The notes under the pieces were generated by a model. The model ran no database searches, was not told where the DNA came from, and was given only the letters and a program-made list of their open reading frames with translations. 64,000 nt of DNA, taken from Geodermatophilus obscurus. Lineage in GTDB: Bacteria > Actinomycetota > Actinomycetes > Mycobacteriales > Geodermatophilaceae. This document shows positions 16,658-30,013 of this stretch, piece after piece (the stretch's first letter is position 1; every line of letters begins with the position of its first letter). Where the stretch lies: NCBI RefSeq assembly GCF_900143215.1, contig NZ_FRDM01000011.1, positions 1 through 64,000 of the forward strand, written 5' to 3'. The position numbers were made by a program, and so were the translations under genes.

Positions 16658-17737
16658 TCAGCCGTCGAAGACCTCCGCCAGGTCGTAGCGCACCGGCACC
16701 TCCAGCTGGTCGTAGGTGCAGCTGCGCGTCTCCCGGTCGGGGCGCCAGCGCAGGAACTGGCCGGTGTGCCGCAGCCGCCGGCCCTCCAGCTGGTCGTACT
16801 TGACCTCCACGACCAGCTCGGGGCGCAGCGGCACCCAGGAGAGGTCCTTGCCGGCGTTCCAGCGGCTCTGCGCGCCGGGCATCCGGTGCTCCTCGCCGTT
16901 CGCCCCGTTCACGACCTCCGCGTTCGCCCAGTCCTGCCACGGGTGCCCGTCGAGCGCCTCGGCCCGGTAGGGCGCCAGCTCCTCGACCAGCTCGGCCCGC
17001 CGGGCCATCGGGAAGGACGCCGCGACGCCGATGTGCTGCAGGTCGCCGGAGTCGTCGTAGAGGCCCAGCAGCAGCGACCCGACGATCGGCCCGCTCTTGT
17101 GCCAGCGGAACCCGGCGACCACGCAGTCCGCCGTGCGCACGTGCTTCACCTTGGTCATCAGCCGCTGGTCGGGGCCGTAGGGGAGGTCGGCGGCCTTGGC
17201 CACCACGCCGTCCAGCCCGGCGCCCTCGAACTCCTCGAACCAGCGCTGCGCGGTGTCCGGGTCCTGGGTGATCACCGTGAGGTGCACCGACTCCGTGACG
17301 GTGACGACCTCCTGCAGCCGGGCCCGCCGCTGCGCGAACGGCACCTCCAGCAGCGACTCGTCCCCGACGGCCAGCAGGTCGAAGGCGACGAACGACGCCG
17401 GCGTCTGCTCGGCCAGCAGGTCGACCCGCGACTTCGCCGGGTGGATGCGCTGCAGCAGCGCCTCGAAGTGCAGCCGGTCCCCGCGGGGGACGACGATCTC
17501 GCCGTCGACCACGCACCGCTCGGGCAGCGCCGCCTTCACCGCCTCGACCACCTCGGGGAAGTAGCGGGTCAGCGGGCGCTCGTTGCGGCTGCCCAGCTCC
17601 ACCTCGTCGCCGTCCCGGAAGACGATGCACCGGAAGCCGTCCCACTTCGGCTCGTAGTACGTGCCCGCGGCCGTGGGCACCTCGGTCACGGCCTTGGCCA
17701 GCATCGGCTTCACCGGCGGCAGCAGGGGCAGGTCCAT
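16658..17737 (-). CDS. ATP-dependent DNA ligase, LigC type
   Basis: The 359-residue protein has the nucleotidyltransferase motif I as EPKWDGFR, with the adenylated Lys at position 31. Motif III/IIIa regions (VVDGEIVVPRG, ASFVAFDLLA) and motif V-like LMTKVKHVRTADCVV follow, then the OB-fold domain (WVPLRPELVVEVKYDQLEG). The size and domain order fit LigC, which in mycobacteria contributes to backup end joining and excision repair. It lies close to a LigD-type polymerase gene in the same orientation. The ATG at 17737 has a usable GC-rich upstream region but no strong SD. Confidence 0.92.
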   Translation of the reverse strand: MDLPLLPPVKPMLAKAVTEVPTAAGTYYEPKWDGFRCIVFRDGDEVELGSRNERPLTRYFPEVVEAVKAALPERCVVDGEIVVPRGDRLHFEALLQRIHPAKSRVDLLAEQTPASFVAFDLLAVGDESLLEVPFAQRRARLQEVVTVTESVHLTVITQDPDTAQRWFEEFEGAGLDGVVAKAADLPYGPDQRLMTKVKHVRTADCVVAGFRWHKSGPIVGSLLLGLYDDSGDLQHIGVAASFPMARRAELVEELAPYRAEALDGHPWQDWANAEVVNGANGEEHRMPGAQSRWNAGKDLSWVPLRPELVVEVKYDQLEGRRLRHTGQFLRWRPDRETRSCTYDQLEVPVRYDLAEVFDG

Positions 17738-17849
17738 GCCGGTCAGTCAAGCAGCACGCGACGATCACCGGAGCGCGCCGACCACCAGCGTCACCGGTTC
17801 GAGAGCTCCGCGGAGGGCGGCACGTGCGGCCGTGAGTAGACTAAGTCAG

Positions 17850-18083
17850 ATGACTACGTCGGTCGGCGTGCACGAGGCCAAGACGCACCTGTCGCGGCTG
17901 CTGGAGAGGGTCGCGGCCGGTGAGGAGGTCGAGATCACCAACCGCGGGAGGGTGGTCGCCCGGCTGGTCGGGCCGGCGCGGCGGACGCCGAACTTCGGGT
18001 TCGACCGCGGCAACGTGTGGATCGCCGACGACTTCGACGAGCTGCCCGAGGACCTGCAGCGGGCGTTCGAGGGCGAGGAGTGA
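17850..18083 (+). CDS. Phd/YefM-family antitoxin
   Basis: The 77-residue protein starts at ATG 17850. The N-terminal motif SVGVHEAKTHLSRLLERVAA followed by GEEVEITNRGRVVARLVGP is the classic Phd/YefM DNA-binding fold. The acidic C-terminal half (residues about 55-77) would wrap the toxin. The stop codon overlaps the start of the PIN-domain gene (GTGA), as in type II modules, so the pair is translated together and the complex likely represses its own promoter. This appears to be an intact toxin-antitoxin pair. Confidence 0.92.
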   Translation: MTTSVGVHEAKTHLSRLLERVAAGEEVEITNRGRVVARLVGPARRTPNFGFDRGNVWIADDFDELPEDLQRAFEGEE

Positions 18084-18466
18084 GGGTCCTCCTCGACACC
18101 CACGTGCTCATCTGGGCGTCCACCGCACCGGAGCGGCTCGGCGCAGCAGAACAGTTGCTCGCTGACGCCGACGCGCGTCTGCTGTCGGCGGTGAGCATCT
18201 GGGAGCTGGCGATCAAGCAGCGCCTGGGCAAGCTCTCCGTCGGGCCCGACGTCCGGACCTGGACGCGACGGGTGACCAGCGAGCTCGTCCTCGATCACCT
18301 CCCGGTCACCGCCGACCACGCCGCCGCGGTCGAGCACCTGCCCGACGTGCACCGCGACCCGTTCGACCGGCTGCTCGTCGCCCAGGCCGTCGCCGAAGGG
18401 GCCGTGCTGCTCACCGCGGACGCGCGGCTCGCGGCATACGGCGACGTCGTCCGGCTGGTCGGCTGA
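18080..18466 (+). CDS. PIN-domain toxin of a VapC-like type II module
   Basis: From GTG 18080 the protein has 128 residues. PIN-domain acidic residues are visible: Asp6 in LLDTHVLIW, the Glu in SAVSIWELAIK, the Asp in HRDPFDRLLVAQA, and the Asp in LLTADARLAAYG. Such toxins are Mg2+-dependent ribonucleases, usually cutting specific tRNA or rRNA. The gene overlaps the Phd-type antitoxin by four bases. A DoxX-like gene begins two bases beyond its stop but is probably unrelated in function. Confidence 0.93.
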   Translation: MRVLLDTHVLIWASTAPERLGAAEQLLADADARLLSAVSIWELAIKQRLGKLSVGPDVRTWTRRVTSELVLDHLPVTADHAAAVEHLPDVHRDPFDRLLVAQAVAEGAVLLTADARLAAYGDVVRLVG

Positions 18467-18468
18467 CC

Positions 18469-18870
18469 GTGTCACGACCGAGGAGGGACGACCTGGCGGC
18501 GAGGCCGCTGGCCGCGCTCATGGTGGTCAGCGGGGTCACCCACTTCACGAACCCCGGCTACTACGGGGGCCTGGTGCCGTCGTGGCTGCCGGCGCGCTCG
18601 GCGCTGGTCGCGGTCAGCGGGCTGGCCGACGTCGCCGTGGGAGTCCTCGTCGCGGTGCCGGCCACTCGCCGGACCGGCGCGCGGGCGACCGCCGCGCTCA
18701 TCACCTGCTACCTGCCCGCGCACCTGGAGCCGCTGCGCCACCTGAGCACGGCACAGCGGGCGTTCGACCGGCCGGCCGGCGTCGCCGCGCGCGTGGCCGT
18801 CAACCTCGGCTACGTCACCTGGGCCGCGGCGGTCGCCCGGCGCGCTACCGGTCGACCGCGTACCGGGTGA
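18469..18870 (+). CDS. DoxX-like small membrane protein
   Basis: The GTG start is two bases after the toxin stop. The 133 residues contain four predicted helices, with an early LMVVSGVTHFTNPGYYGGLVP motif that matches the DoxX-like group, in which a helix ending in TH-F is followed by a loop before the second helix. Members are linked to redox or respiratory functions but have no settled biochemical role. The last 26 bases overlap the 3' end of the convergent RibD-like gene. Confidence 0.75.
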   Translation: MSRPRRDDLAARPLAALMVVSGVTHFTNPGYYGGLVPSWLPARSALVAVSGLADVAVGVLVAVPATRRTGARATAALITCYLPAHLEPLRHLSTAQRAFDRPAGVAARVAVNLGYVTWAAAVARRATGRPRTG

Positions 18871-19579
18871 ACAGCACGCCGTCCTCCTCGAGCACCTGCA
18901 GCAGCCGGGGGCGGACGACGTCCGGCAGCAGGCCGGCCAGCAGCCGGTCCGGGCCGCCGACCAGCGCCGGCGCGATCGACAGGTCCAGCTCGTCGACCAC
19001 CCCGGCCGCCAGCGCCGCCGTCAGCAGGGCCGGCCCGCCCTCGCACACCAGCTGCGCCAGCCCCCGCTCGGCCAGCGCGTCCAGCGCCACCGGCAGGTCG
19101 ACGTCGTCGTCCCCGCACACCAGCACCGCCACGCCGGCGTCCTGCAGGGCCGCCCGCCGGTCCGGGTCGGCCGCCGCGCACGTCACCAGCACCGTCGGCG
19201 CGACCGCCAGCCGGTCCCCGGGGGCGAGCGAGGCCCGCCGCGAGACGACCACGACCGGCGCCGACACCGGCCGGCCGAGACCGGCCCGCAGCCGCCCGAC
19301 CGCGGAGTCCGCGGCCACCGGCCGGTAGCCCTCGGCCGCCGCGGTCCCGTGCCCGACCAGCACCGCGTCGGCCAGTGCCCGCAGCGTGCGGAACACCCGC
19401 CTGTCGCCGGGCGAGCCGAGGCCGCCGCTGCGGCCCTCGACCGTCACCGAGCCGTCGAGGGAGGCCACGAAGTCCACCCGCAGCGACCGGCCGGCCGGCA
19501 GCCGGTAGGCCGCGACGAGCGCGTCGTCGTCGAGGTCGGCGGTGTCCTCCGCGCCCGGTGCGGGCAGCAGCCGCCGCAC
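18845..19579 (-). CDS. RibD C-terminal-like pyrimidine reductase
   Basis: The 244-residue protein starts at GTG 19579, one base after the treZ stop. The segments RVDFVASLDGSVTV, FRTLRALADAVLVGHGTAAA, QLVCEGGPALLTAALAAGVV and LSIAPALVGG follow the RibD-C/dihydrofolate-reductase-like pattern in order. The family normally reduces a pyrimidine ribosylamine in riboflavin synthesis with NADPH, but lone copies in actinobacteria often have unknown substrates and some are annotated only as pyrimidine reductase family proteins. Its immediate proximity to treZ suggests cotranscription rather than shared function. Confidence 0.88.
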   Translation of the reverse strand: MRRLLPAPGAEDTADLDDDALVAAYRLPAGRSLRVDFVASLDGSVTVEGRSGGLGSPGDRRVFRTLRALADAVLVGHGTAAAEGYRPVAADSAVGRLRAGLGRPVSAPVVVVSRRASLAPGDRLAVAPTVLVTCAAADPDRRAALQDAGVAVLVCGDDDVDLPVALDALAERGLAQLVCEGGPALLTAALAAGVVDELDLSIAPALVGGPDRLLAGLLPDVVRPRLLQVLEEDGVLFTRYAVDR

Positions 19580-19580
19580 G

Positions 19581-21335
19581 TCAGGCGGTGGTCAGCACGG
19601 CCGCGCTCTCGGCCGGCACGGTCACCGTCCGCCCGTCGAGGTGCGGCAGCTCCCCGGTGGCGAACAGCGCCTCCGTCACGGGGACGTCCAGGTCGATCCT
19701 GTGAGGGGCGTCGGCGAGGTTCACCACCACCCGCAGGGAGCCGCGGTGCAGGACCAGCCAGCGATCGGCGTCGTCCCAGGAGACGTGCACCCGCGACAGG
19801 TCCGGGTCGACCAGGTCGGGGTGTTCGTGCCGCAGTCGCAGCAGCACCCGGTGGACGGCGAGCAGCCTCCGGTGCGGGTCGCGCTCGGGCTCGCTCCAGT
19901 CCAGCTTGGAGCGGGCGAAGGTCTCCGGGTCCTGCGGGTCGGGCACCTCGTCGGCGTCCCACCCGTGCTCGGCGAACTCGCCCTTGCGCCCCTCCGCCGT
20001 CGCCCGGCCGATCTCCGGGTCGGTGTGGCTGGTGAAGAACTGCCACGGCGTCGAGGCGCCCCACTCCTCGCCCATGAAGAGCATCGGGGTGAACGGGCTG
20101 GTGAGCACCAGCGTCGCGCCGACGGCGAGCAGGCCGGGGGAGAGGGACGCCGAGACGCGGTCGCCGACCGCGCGGTTGCCGATCTGGTCGTGGTCCTGCA
20201 GGTAGCCGACGAACTTCCAGCCCGGCAGCAGGGCGGTGTCGACCGGCCGGCCGTGGTGCCGGCGACGGAAGCTGGAGTACGCGCCGTCGTGGAAGAACCC
20301 GCCGGTCAGCGTCTTGGCCAGCCCGGCGAGGCCGGCCGCGGCGAAGTCGCCGTAGTAGCCCTGGCCCTCACCGGTGAGCACGGCGTGCAGCGCGTGGTGG
20401 AAGTCGTCGCTCCACTGGGCCGAGATGCCGGTGCCGCCGGCCACCCGCGGGGTGACCATCCGCGGGTCGTTGAGGTCGCTCTCGGCGATGAGCGTCAGCG
20501 GCCGGCCCTCGGCGACCGACAGCCGGTCCACCTCCTGGGCCATCTCCTCGAGCACGTGGGTGGCCCGCTCGTCGACCAGCGCGTGGACGGCGTCCAGCCG
20601 CAGCCCGTCGACGTGCATGTCGTGCAGCCACATCAGCGCGTTGTCGATGATGTAGCGGCGCACCTCGTCTGAGTCCGGGCCGGAGAGGTTGACCGAGCTG
20701 CCCCAGCTGTTGGCGCCGCCCTCGCTGAAGATCGGCATGAACAGCGGCAGGTAGTTCCCCGACGGGCCGAGGTGGTTGTAGACGACGTCCTGGATCACGC
20801 CGAGGCCGCGCTGGTGGCAGGCGTCGACGAAGCGCTGGTAGGCCGCGGGGCCGCCGTAGCTCTCCTGCACCGTGTACCAGAGGACGCCGTCGTACCCCCA
20901 GTTGTGCGTGCCGTCGAAGCCGTTCACCGGCAGCAGCTCGACGAAGTCCACGCCGAGGTCGGCCAGGTGGTCCAGCCGGGCGACCGCGGCGTCCAGCGTG
21001 CCCTCGGGCGTGAAGGTGCCGACGTGCATCTCGTAGACCACGCCCCCGGCCAGCGGTCGGCCGGTCCAGGCCCGGTCACCCCACTCGTACGACGCCGGGT
21101 CGTGGCGGCGGGACAGCCCGTGCACACCCTCGGGCTGGCGGCGCGAGCGCGGATCGGGACGGGCCGTGTCGTCGTCGCCGAGCAGGAAGCCGTAGTCGGC
21201 CTCCGGGCCGGCCTCGACCTCGGCGCGCCACCAGCCGTCCTCCTCCCGGCGCATCTCGTGGACCGACCCGTCGACCTGCAGCCGGACCCGTTCCGGGACC
21301 GGCGCCCAGACGGCGAACTCGACGGCAGCGGACAT
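19581..21335 (-). CDS. treZ: Maltooligosyltrehalose trehalohydrolase
   Basis: From ATG 21335 the protein has 584 residues. It releases trehalose from the end of maltooligosyltrehalose. The N-terminal beta-sandwich (EFAVWAPVPERVRLQVDG) is followed by the GH13 barrel with VVYEMHVGTFTPEGT, the GYDGVLWYTVQESYGG loop, the nucleophile region HVDGLRLDAVHAL, the acid/base region TLIAESDLNDPR, and the transition-state region LQDHDQIGNRA. GMEEW-like MGEEWGAS near the end is typical. treY and treX lie upstream on the same strand but are separated by an Rpf-like gene, so treZ may have its own promoter. Confidence 0.96.
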   Translation of the reverse strand: MSAAVEFAVWAPVPERVRLQVDGSVHEMRREEDGWWRAEVEAGPEADYGFLLGDDDTARPDPRSRRQPEGVHGLSRRHDPASYEWGDRAWTGRPLAGGVVYEMHVGTFTPEGTLDAAVARLDHLADLGVDFVELLPVNGFDGTHNWGYDGVLWYTVQESYGGPAAYQRFVDACHQRGLGVIQDVVYNHLGPSGNYLPLFMPIFSEGGANSWGSSVNLSGPDSDEVRRYIIDNALMWLHDMHVDGLRLDAVHALVDERATHVLEEMAQEVDRLSVAEGRPLTLIAESDLNDPRMVTPRVAGGTGISAQWSDDFHHALHAVLTGEGQGYYGDFAAAGLAGLAKTLTGGFFHDGAYSSFRRRHHGRPVDTALLPGWKFVGYLQDHDQIGNRAVGDRVSASLSPGLLAVGATLVLTSPFTPMLFMGEEWGASTPWQFFTSHTDPEIGRATAEGRKGEFAEHGWDADEVPDPQDPETFARSKLDWSEPERDPHRRLLAVHRVLLRLRHEHPDLVDPDLSRVHVSWDDADRWLVLHRGSLRVVVNLADAPHRIDLDVPVTEALFATGELPHLDGRTVTVPAESAAVLTTA

Positions 21336-21467
21336 GCAGGGGCCTCCAGGGATCGCGGGTGGTCCGGGGGGTTGTGCCCGCACGAGCGGTCGCCAACCAC
21401 GCGTCCTCGGCGTGCCGTGCGCCACTGAGCATCCGGAGCGTGCCGTCGATCGGCGACCGAGACCCCG

Positions 21468-21532
21468 GCGAGATCTGCGATCCCGCACGCCAGCGGGGCC
21501 CCCGGACATGCGAGATCGCCGATCTCGCACGC
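21468..21532. repeat. Two related palindromic units in the treZ upstream region
   Basis: TGCGAGATC-GCC-GATCTCGCA (21509-21529) is a perfect 9-bp palindrome around three bases, followed by CGC. An imperfect copy, GCGAGATCTGCGATCCCGCACGC, lies at 21468-21490. A third similar piece (GTGCGAGATCCCGG) is at about 9025 in the DUF4389-SDR gap. This looks like a small dispersed intergenic repeat or a regulator site; nothing more can be said from sequence alone. Confidence 0.5.
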
Positions 21533-21614
21533 CACCCGACCCCGCCGACCGCCTGGGACGGGGCCGAGGGGGTCCGGCGGCCGGGGGAGCGCGTCCCCCG
21601 GCCGCCGGTGCGCC

Positions 21615-22424
<810 letters not shown>

Positions 22425-22568
22425 TCAGGTCACGGTGGTTCACCTCGTGCCGCAGGGGCAACGGGGGTGACACGACCGGCCGTCGGGTCCGGGACCGGGC
22501 AGATCACCTGCTCACGTCCCCGCGGGCACGCGTGCGCCCGCGGGGACGTGACTTGCGCCTCACTTCGG

Positions 22569-22617
22569 CCCCCTGCAGGGTCCCGCCGCGAGCCTGCGAG
22601 CGGTGAGGGGCAGGGGG
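22569..22617 (-). terminator. Hairpin downstream of treY
   Basis: An 8-bp outer stem (CCCCCTGC/GCAGGGGG) encloses a second imperfect stem with the apical sequence CTCGCAGGCTCG on the minus strand. It begins 8 bases after the treY stop and has no T-tract. It belongs to a family of similar gene-end hairpins (also at 57464-57518 and 63403-63451) and probably separates treY from the Rpf-like unit. Confidence 0.65.
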
Positions 22618-22624
22618 TCCTCTT

Positions 22625-24984
22625 TCAGCCGCGGACGAGCAGGGCGACCGGTAGCCGCTCGAGCAGCCCGGCCACCGGCAGGCCCTCGGCGTCGGAGACG
22701 AACCGTCCGCCGGTGAGCAGGTCCCGCCAGGCCCCGGTCGGCAGCCGCAGCGCGGTGTCGCCCCAACCGGCGAGCGACAGGCCCACGGGCAGCCGGGTCG
22801 CCACGGGCACCACACCGCCCCGGTCGAAGGCGACCAGGTGGTCGGCGGCGACCCCGGTCGCCGCCACCGGCTCGTACCCGGCGAACCACTCCGGGTGCTC
22901 CCGCCGCGCCCGCAGCACGCGCGACACCACGAGCAGCTTGGCCGCGCCGGTCCCGTCGACCTCGGGGACCTCACCGTCGTCCAGCTGCGCGAGCAGCCGG
23001 CGACGCAGGTCGTAGTCGACCGGACGACGGTTGTCCGGGTCGACCAGGGAGAGGTCCCACAGCTCGGTGCCCTGGTAGACGTCCGGGACGCCGGGCATCG
23101 TCAGCTGCAGCAGCTTCTGGGCCAGCGAGTTGGACCGGCCGAACGGCGCGATGCGGGCGGCGAACCGCTCGATCTCGGCGTTGGTGCGCTCGTCGTCGTA
23201 GGCCGCGTCGACCATCGCGTGCAGCGCGGTCTCGAACTCCTCGTCGACGTCGGTCCACGTCGTCGACGTGCCCGCCTCGCGGGCGGCCTTCTCCGCGTAG
23301 CCGTGCGCCCGCTCGCGGGACAGCGGCCAGGCGCCGACCAGGTTCTGCCACACCAGGTGCGCCAGCGGCCGGTCGGGCAGCGGGTGCCGGATCAGCAGCC
23401 CGCGGACCAGGTCGGCCCACTCGGCGCCCAGCTCGGCGAGCACGGCCAGCCGGGCGCGGGTGTCCTCGCTGCGCTTGGTGTCGTGGGTCGACAGCGTGGT
23501 CATCGACGCAGGTCTGCGCTCCACGCGGCGCTGCTGGGCCTCGTGGAACTCCTGCACCGTGCTGCCGAACCGCGCCGGGTGGCCGCCGACCTCGTTGAGC
23601 ACCACGAACCGCGCCCACCGGTAGTAGGCGCTGTCCTCCACGCCCTTGGCCATGACCGGGCCGCTGGTCTGCTCGAAGCGGGTCGCCGCCTCGGTCCCGG
23701 CCTGGGAGAGCACCGGGTGCAGCGCGTCCACCGCGGCGGAGAGGTCGGGACGGCGCTCCCGCACGGCGGCCACGGTGGCGTCCAGGTGCTCGCGCCCGTC
23801 GGGCAGGTAGCTCCGGTAGACCGGGAAACTCGCCAGCAGCTCGGCCAGCGCCTCGGTCTGCTGCTCACGGGGGATGCCGGGCAGCTCACCGATGACCCGC
23901 ACCAGCCGGGCCACCTCCGAGCCGAGGATCCCGTCGGTCACCTCGCGCTTGCAGCCGTGCACCAGCTCGGCGTAGTCGACCGGGGCGCCGACGAGCTCGG
24001 TGTCCAGCGCGCTGAGCACCGCCGCGCCGGCCGCGTCGACCAGCACGTCGTCGACCTCGGCGAGCGCGTCGTAGCCCGTCGTCCCGGCGGTCCGCCACGA
24101 CTCCGGCAGGTCCTCCCCGGGCTCGAGGATCTTCTCCACCACCGTCCAACGGCCACCGGAGGCCTCGGCCAGCCGGTCGAGGTAGCCCTTGGGGTCGGCC
24201 AGGCCGTCGGGGTGGTCGATCCGCAGCCCGTCGACCGCGCCGGCCGCGACCAGGTCCAGCACGAGCCGGTGCGTCGCCTCGAAGACCGCCGGGTCCTCCG
24301 CGCGCAGCCCGGCGAGCGTGTTGATCGCGAAGAACCGGCGGTAGTTGAGGTCGCGGTCGGCCCGCCGCCAGTCGACCAGCTCGTAGTGCTGCCGGTCGTG
24401 CACCTCCTGCGGGGTGCCCTCGCCGGTGCCGGGGGCGATCGGGAAGCGGTTGTCGTAGTACCGGAGCTCGGGCGTAGATCGGTCCCCGCCCGGCCCGTCG
24501 ACGACCTCGAGCTTCTCGACGTCGTCCGCCGACCCCAGCACCGGGATGCGCACCCGGCCGCCGCCGAAGTCCCAGTCGATGTCGAACGCGCCGGCGTGGG
24601 CGCTGTCCCGGCCGTGCCGGAGCACGTCCCACCACCAGGGCGCCTCGGCCGGGTCGGCGACGCCCATGTGGTTGGGCACCAGGTCGAGCACCAGCCCGAG
24701 GCCGTGCTCGTGCAGCGCGGCGACCAGCCGGTCGAAGCCGGCCCGGCCGCCGCGCGACTCGTCGATGTGCGCGTGGTCGACGGTGTCGTAGCCGTGCGTG
24801 CTGCCCGACGCCGACCGCAGCAGCGGCGAGGCGTAGGCGTGGCTGACCCCGAGGTCGGCGAGGTAGCCGGCCAGGGACGCGGCGTCGTCCAGGGTGAAGT
24901 CGGCGGTGACCTGCAGCCGGTAGGTCCCGGTCGGGACCTCCCGGCGGCGGTCCTCGCTCAGGGGCTCGCTCACGACCGGCCCGC

Positions 24985-24988
<4 letters not shown>
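22625..24988 (-). CDS. treY: Maltooligosyltrehalose synthase
   Basis: The 787-residue protein starts at GTG 24988, which overlaps the treX stop (GTGA); GTG 24973 is an alternative. It isomerises the reducing end of maltodextrins to an alpha,alpha-1,1 bond. The N-terminus [19 protein letters not shown] is characteristic of TreY. The GH13 features [29 protein letters not shown] (nucleophile Asp) and [13 protein letters not shown] (acid/base Glu) follow, and [14 protein letters not shown] is diagnostic of TreY. The product is cut by TreZ, encoded 1.3 kb downstream past the Rpf-like gene. Confidence 0.97.
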
Positions 24989-27099
<2,111 letters not shown>

Positions 27100-27549
27100 G
27101 GACGAGGTCCTCCTGTGCTGGCGCCCCCGGGACGCCGGGGGCCGGTGGCCTCCCCGCCGCGGGGCGTGCGCGGGGAGGTCGGCGCACGTGGTGCTCCGGG
27201 GTTGCCGTTGCCCGCGCTCGTGGCCGTCCAACCCTCCGGAGGGCGGCCGGTGCGGAGACCTCGCTCACGCCGCCGTCCCGGGGACGACGACGCCCCCCGC
27301 GGAGGTCTCCGTGGGGGGCGTCGTGCGCAGGTCCGGCCGGGGCAGCGACGCCGGGTCCGACCTCGTCCGGGGCAGGACCCCGGGTGGCACTGGTCCTCGG
27401 CGGTGACCGCTCCTGCGACCGGGGACGCTAGGCGGCGACCCCAGCACGTGCAAGCACCGCGCGCCAGTGCCGTCGCCCCGCCCGTCCCGCCCGTTCGCTC
27501 AGGGCTCACGGACGTCGTCCTGTCACTGGCTGGTCGTACCGTCGATCCC
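27100..27549. other. 450-base divergent gap with strong hairpins
   Basis: This space separates the leftward glgX from the rightward uvrB. It holds at least three GC hairpins: one near 27121-27143 (GGCGCCCCCGG/CCGGGGGCC), one near 27150-27178 (CCTCCCCGC/GCGGGGAGG), and a long one at 27287-27324. No coding sequence is convincing. Promoters for both genes must lie here, and the hairpins may sit in their leaders. Confidence 0.5.
27287..27324. other. 18-bp-stem hairpin between divergent genes
   Basis: Arms 27287-27304 and 27307-27324 pair along 18 positions with one mismatch (ACGACGCCCCCCGCGGAG against CTCCGTGGGGGGCGTCGT) around a 2-base loop. Its size fits a factor-independent terminator, but both neighbours point away from it and there is no T-tract. 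It may be the end of an unseen small RNA, an attenuator in the glgX leader, or a protein-binding palindrome. Confidence 0.6.
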
Positions 27550-29664
<2,115 letters not shown>

Positions 29665-29860
29665 GAGAGGACCCTGCCCTCGCAGGCTCAGGGTGGGACT
29701 CGGGACGGGACCGCTATCACCAGCCCGGCGGCCGGTGGCCGGCGTCACACCCAGATGAATTGTTTCTCATTCGGGGAACACCGGGCATCCCGGTAGTGTC
29801 ATTCGGGAAGTAACCCGCTCGACGGCGGCCCTACTGCACGGGTCGGCGTCGGCGGTTCCG
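29665..29860. other. Gap after uvrB, with a short gene-end hairpin
   Basis: ACCCTG-N12-CAGGGT near 29681-29704 forms a short stem with CCTCGCAGGCT in the loop, related to the other gene-end hairpins of this window. A relatively AT-rich part (about 29756-29815, with ATGAATTGTTTCTCATTC) precedes the riboswitch and probably holds the promoter of the first TerC gene. I cannot place -35/-10 boxes with confidence. Confidence 0.45.
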
Positions 29861-29970
29861 TGGAGGGGAGTATCCCCGCGCGGCGGTGTCGTCAGTACGG
29901 GGTCCCCGAGGACCCTCGGCGCCGTCGGTCACCTCAGCGACGAGGGGGCGGGAGAGACCTCAGGTCCGAC
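29861..29970 (+). promoter_or_regulatory. yybP-ykoY manganese riboswitch upstream of first TerC gene
   Basis: The conserved segments GAGGGGAGTATCCCC (from about 29863) and GCGGGAGAGACCTCAGGTCC (about 29949) are the two halves of the metal-binding core of the yybP-ykoY class, separated by a variable arm. The class senses Mn2+ and normally switches on exporters or Alx/TerC-type genes. The start codon is about 45 bases downstream. Boundaries are approximate. Confidence 0.87.
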
Positions 29971-30013
29971 ATCGCGGCACCGTGCGTGCCGCCGAGTCAC
30001 CGGAGGTTTCCCC

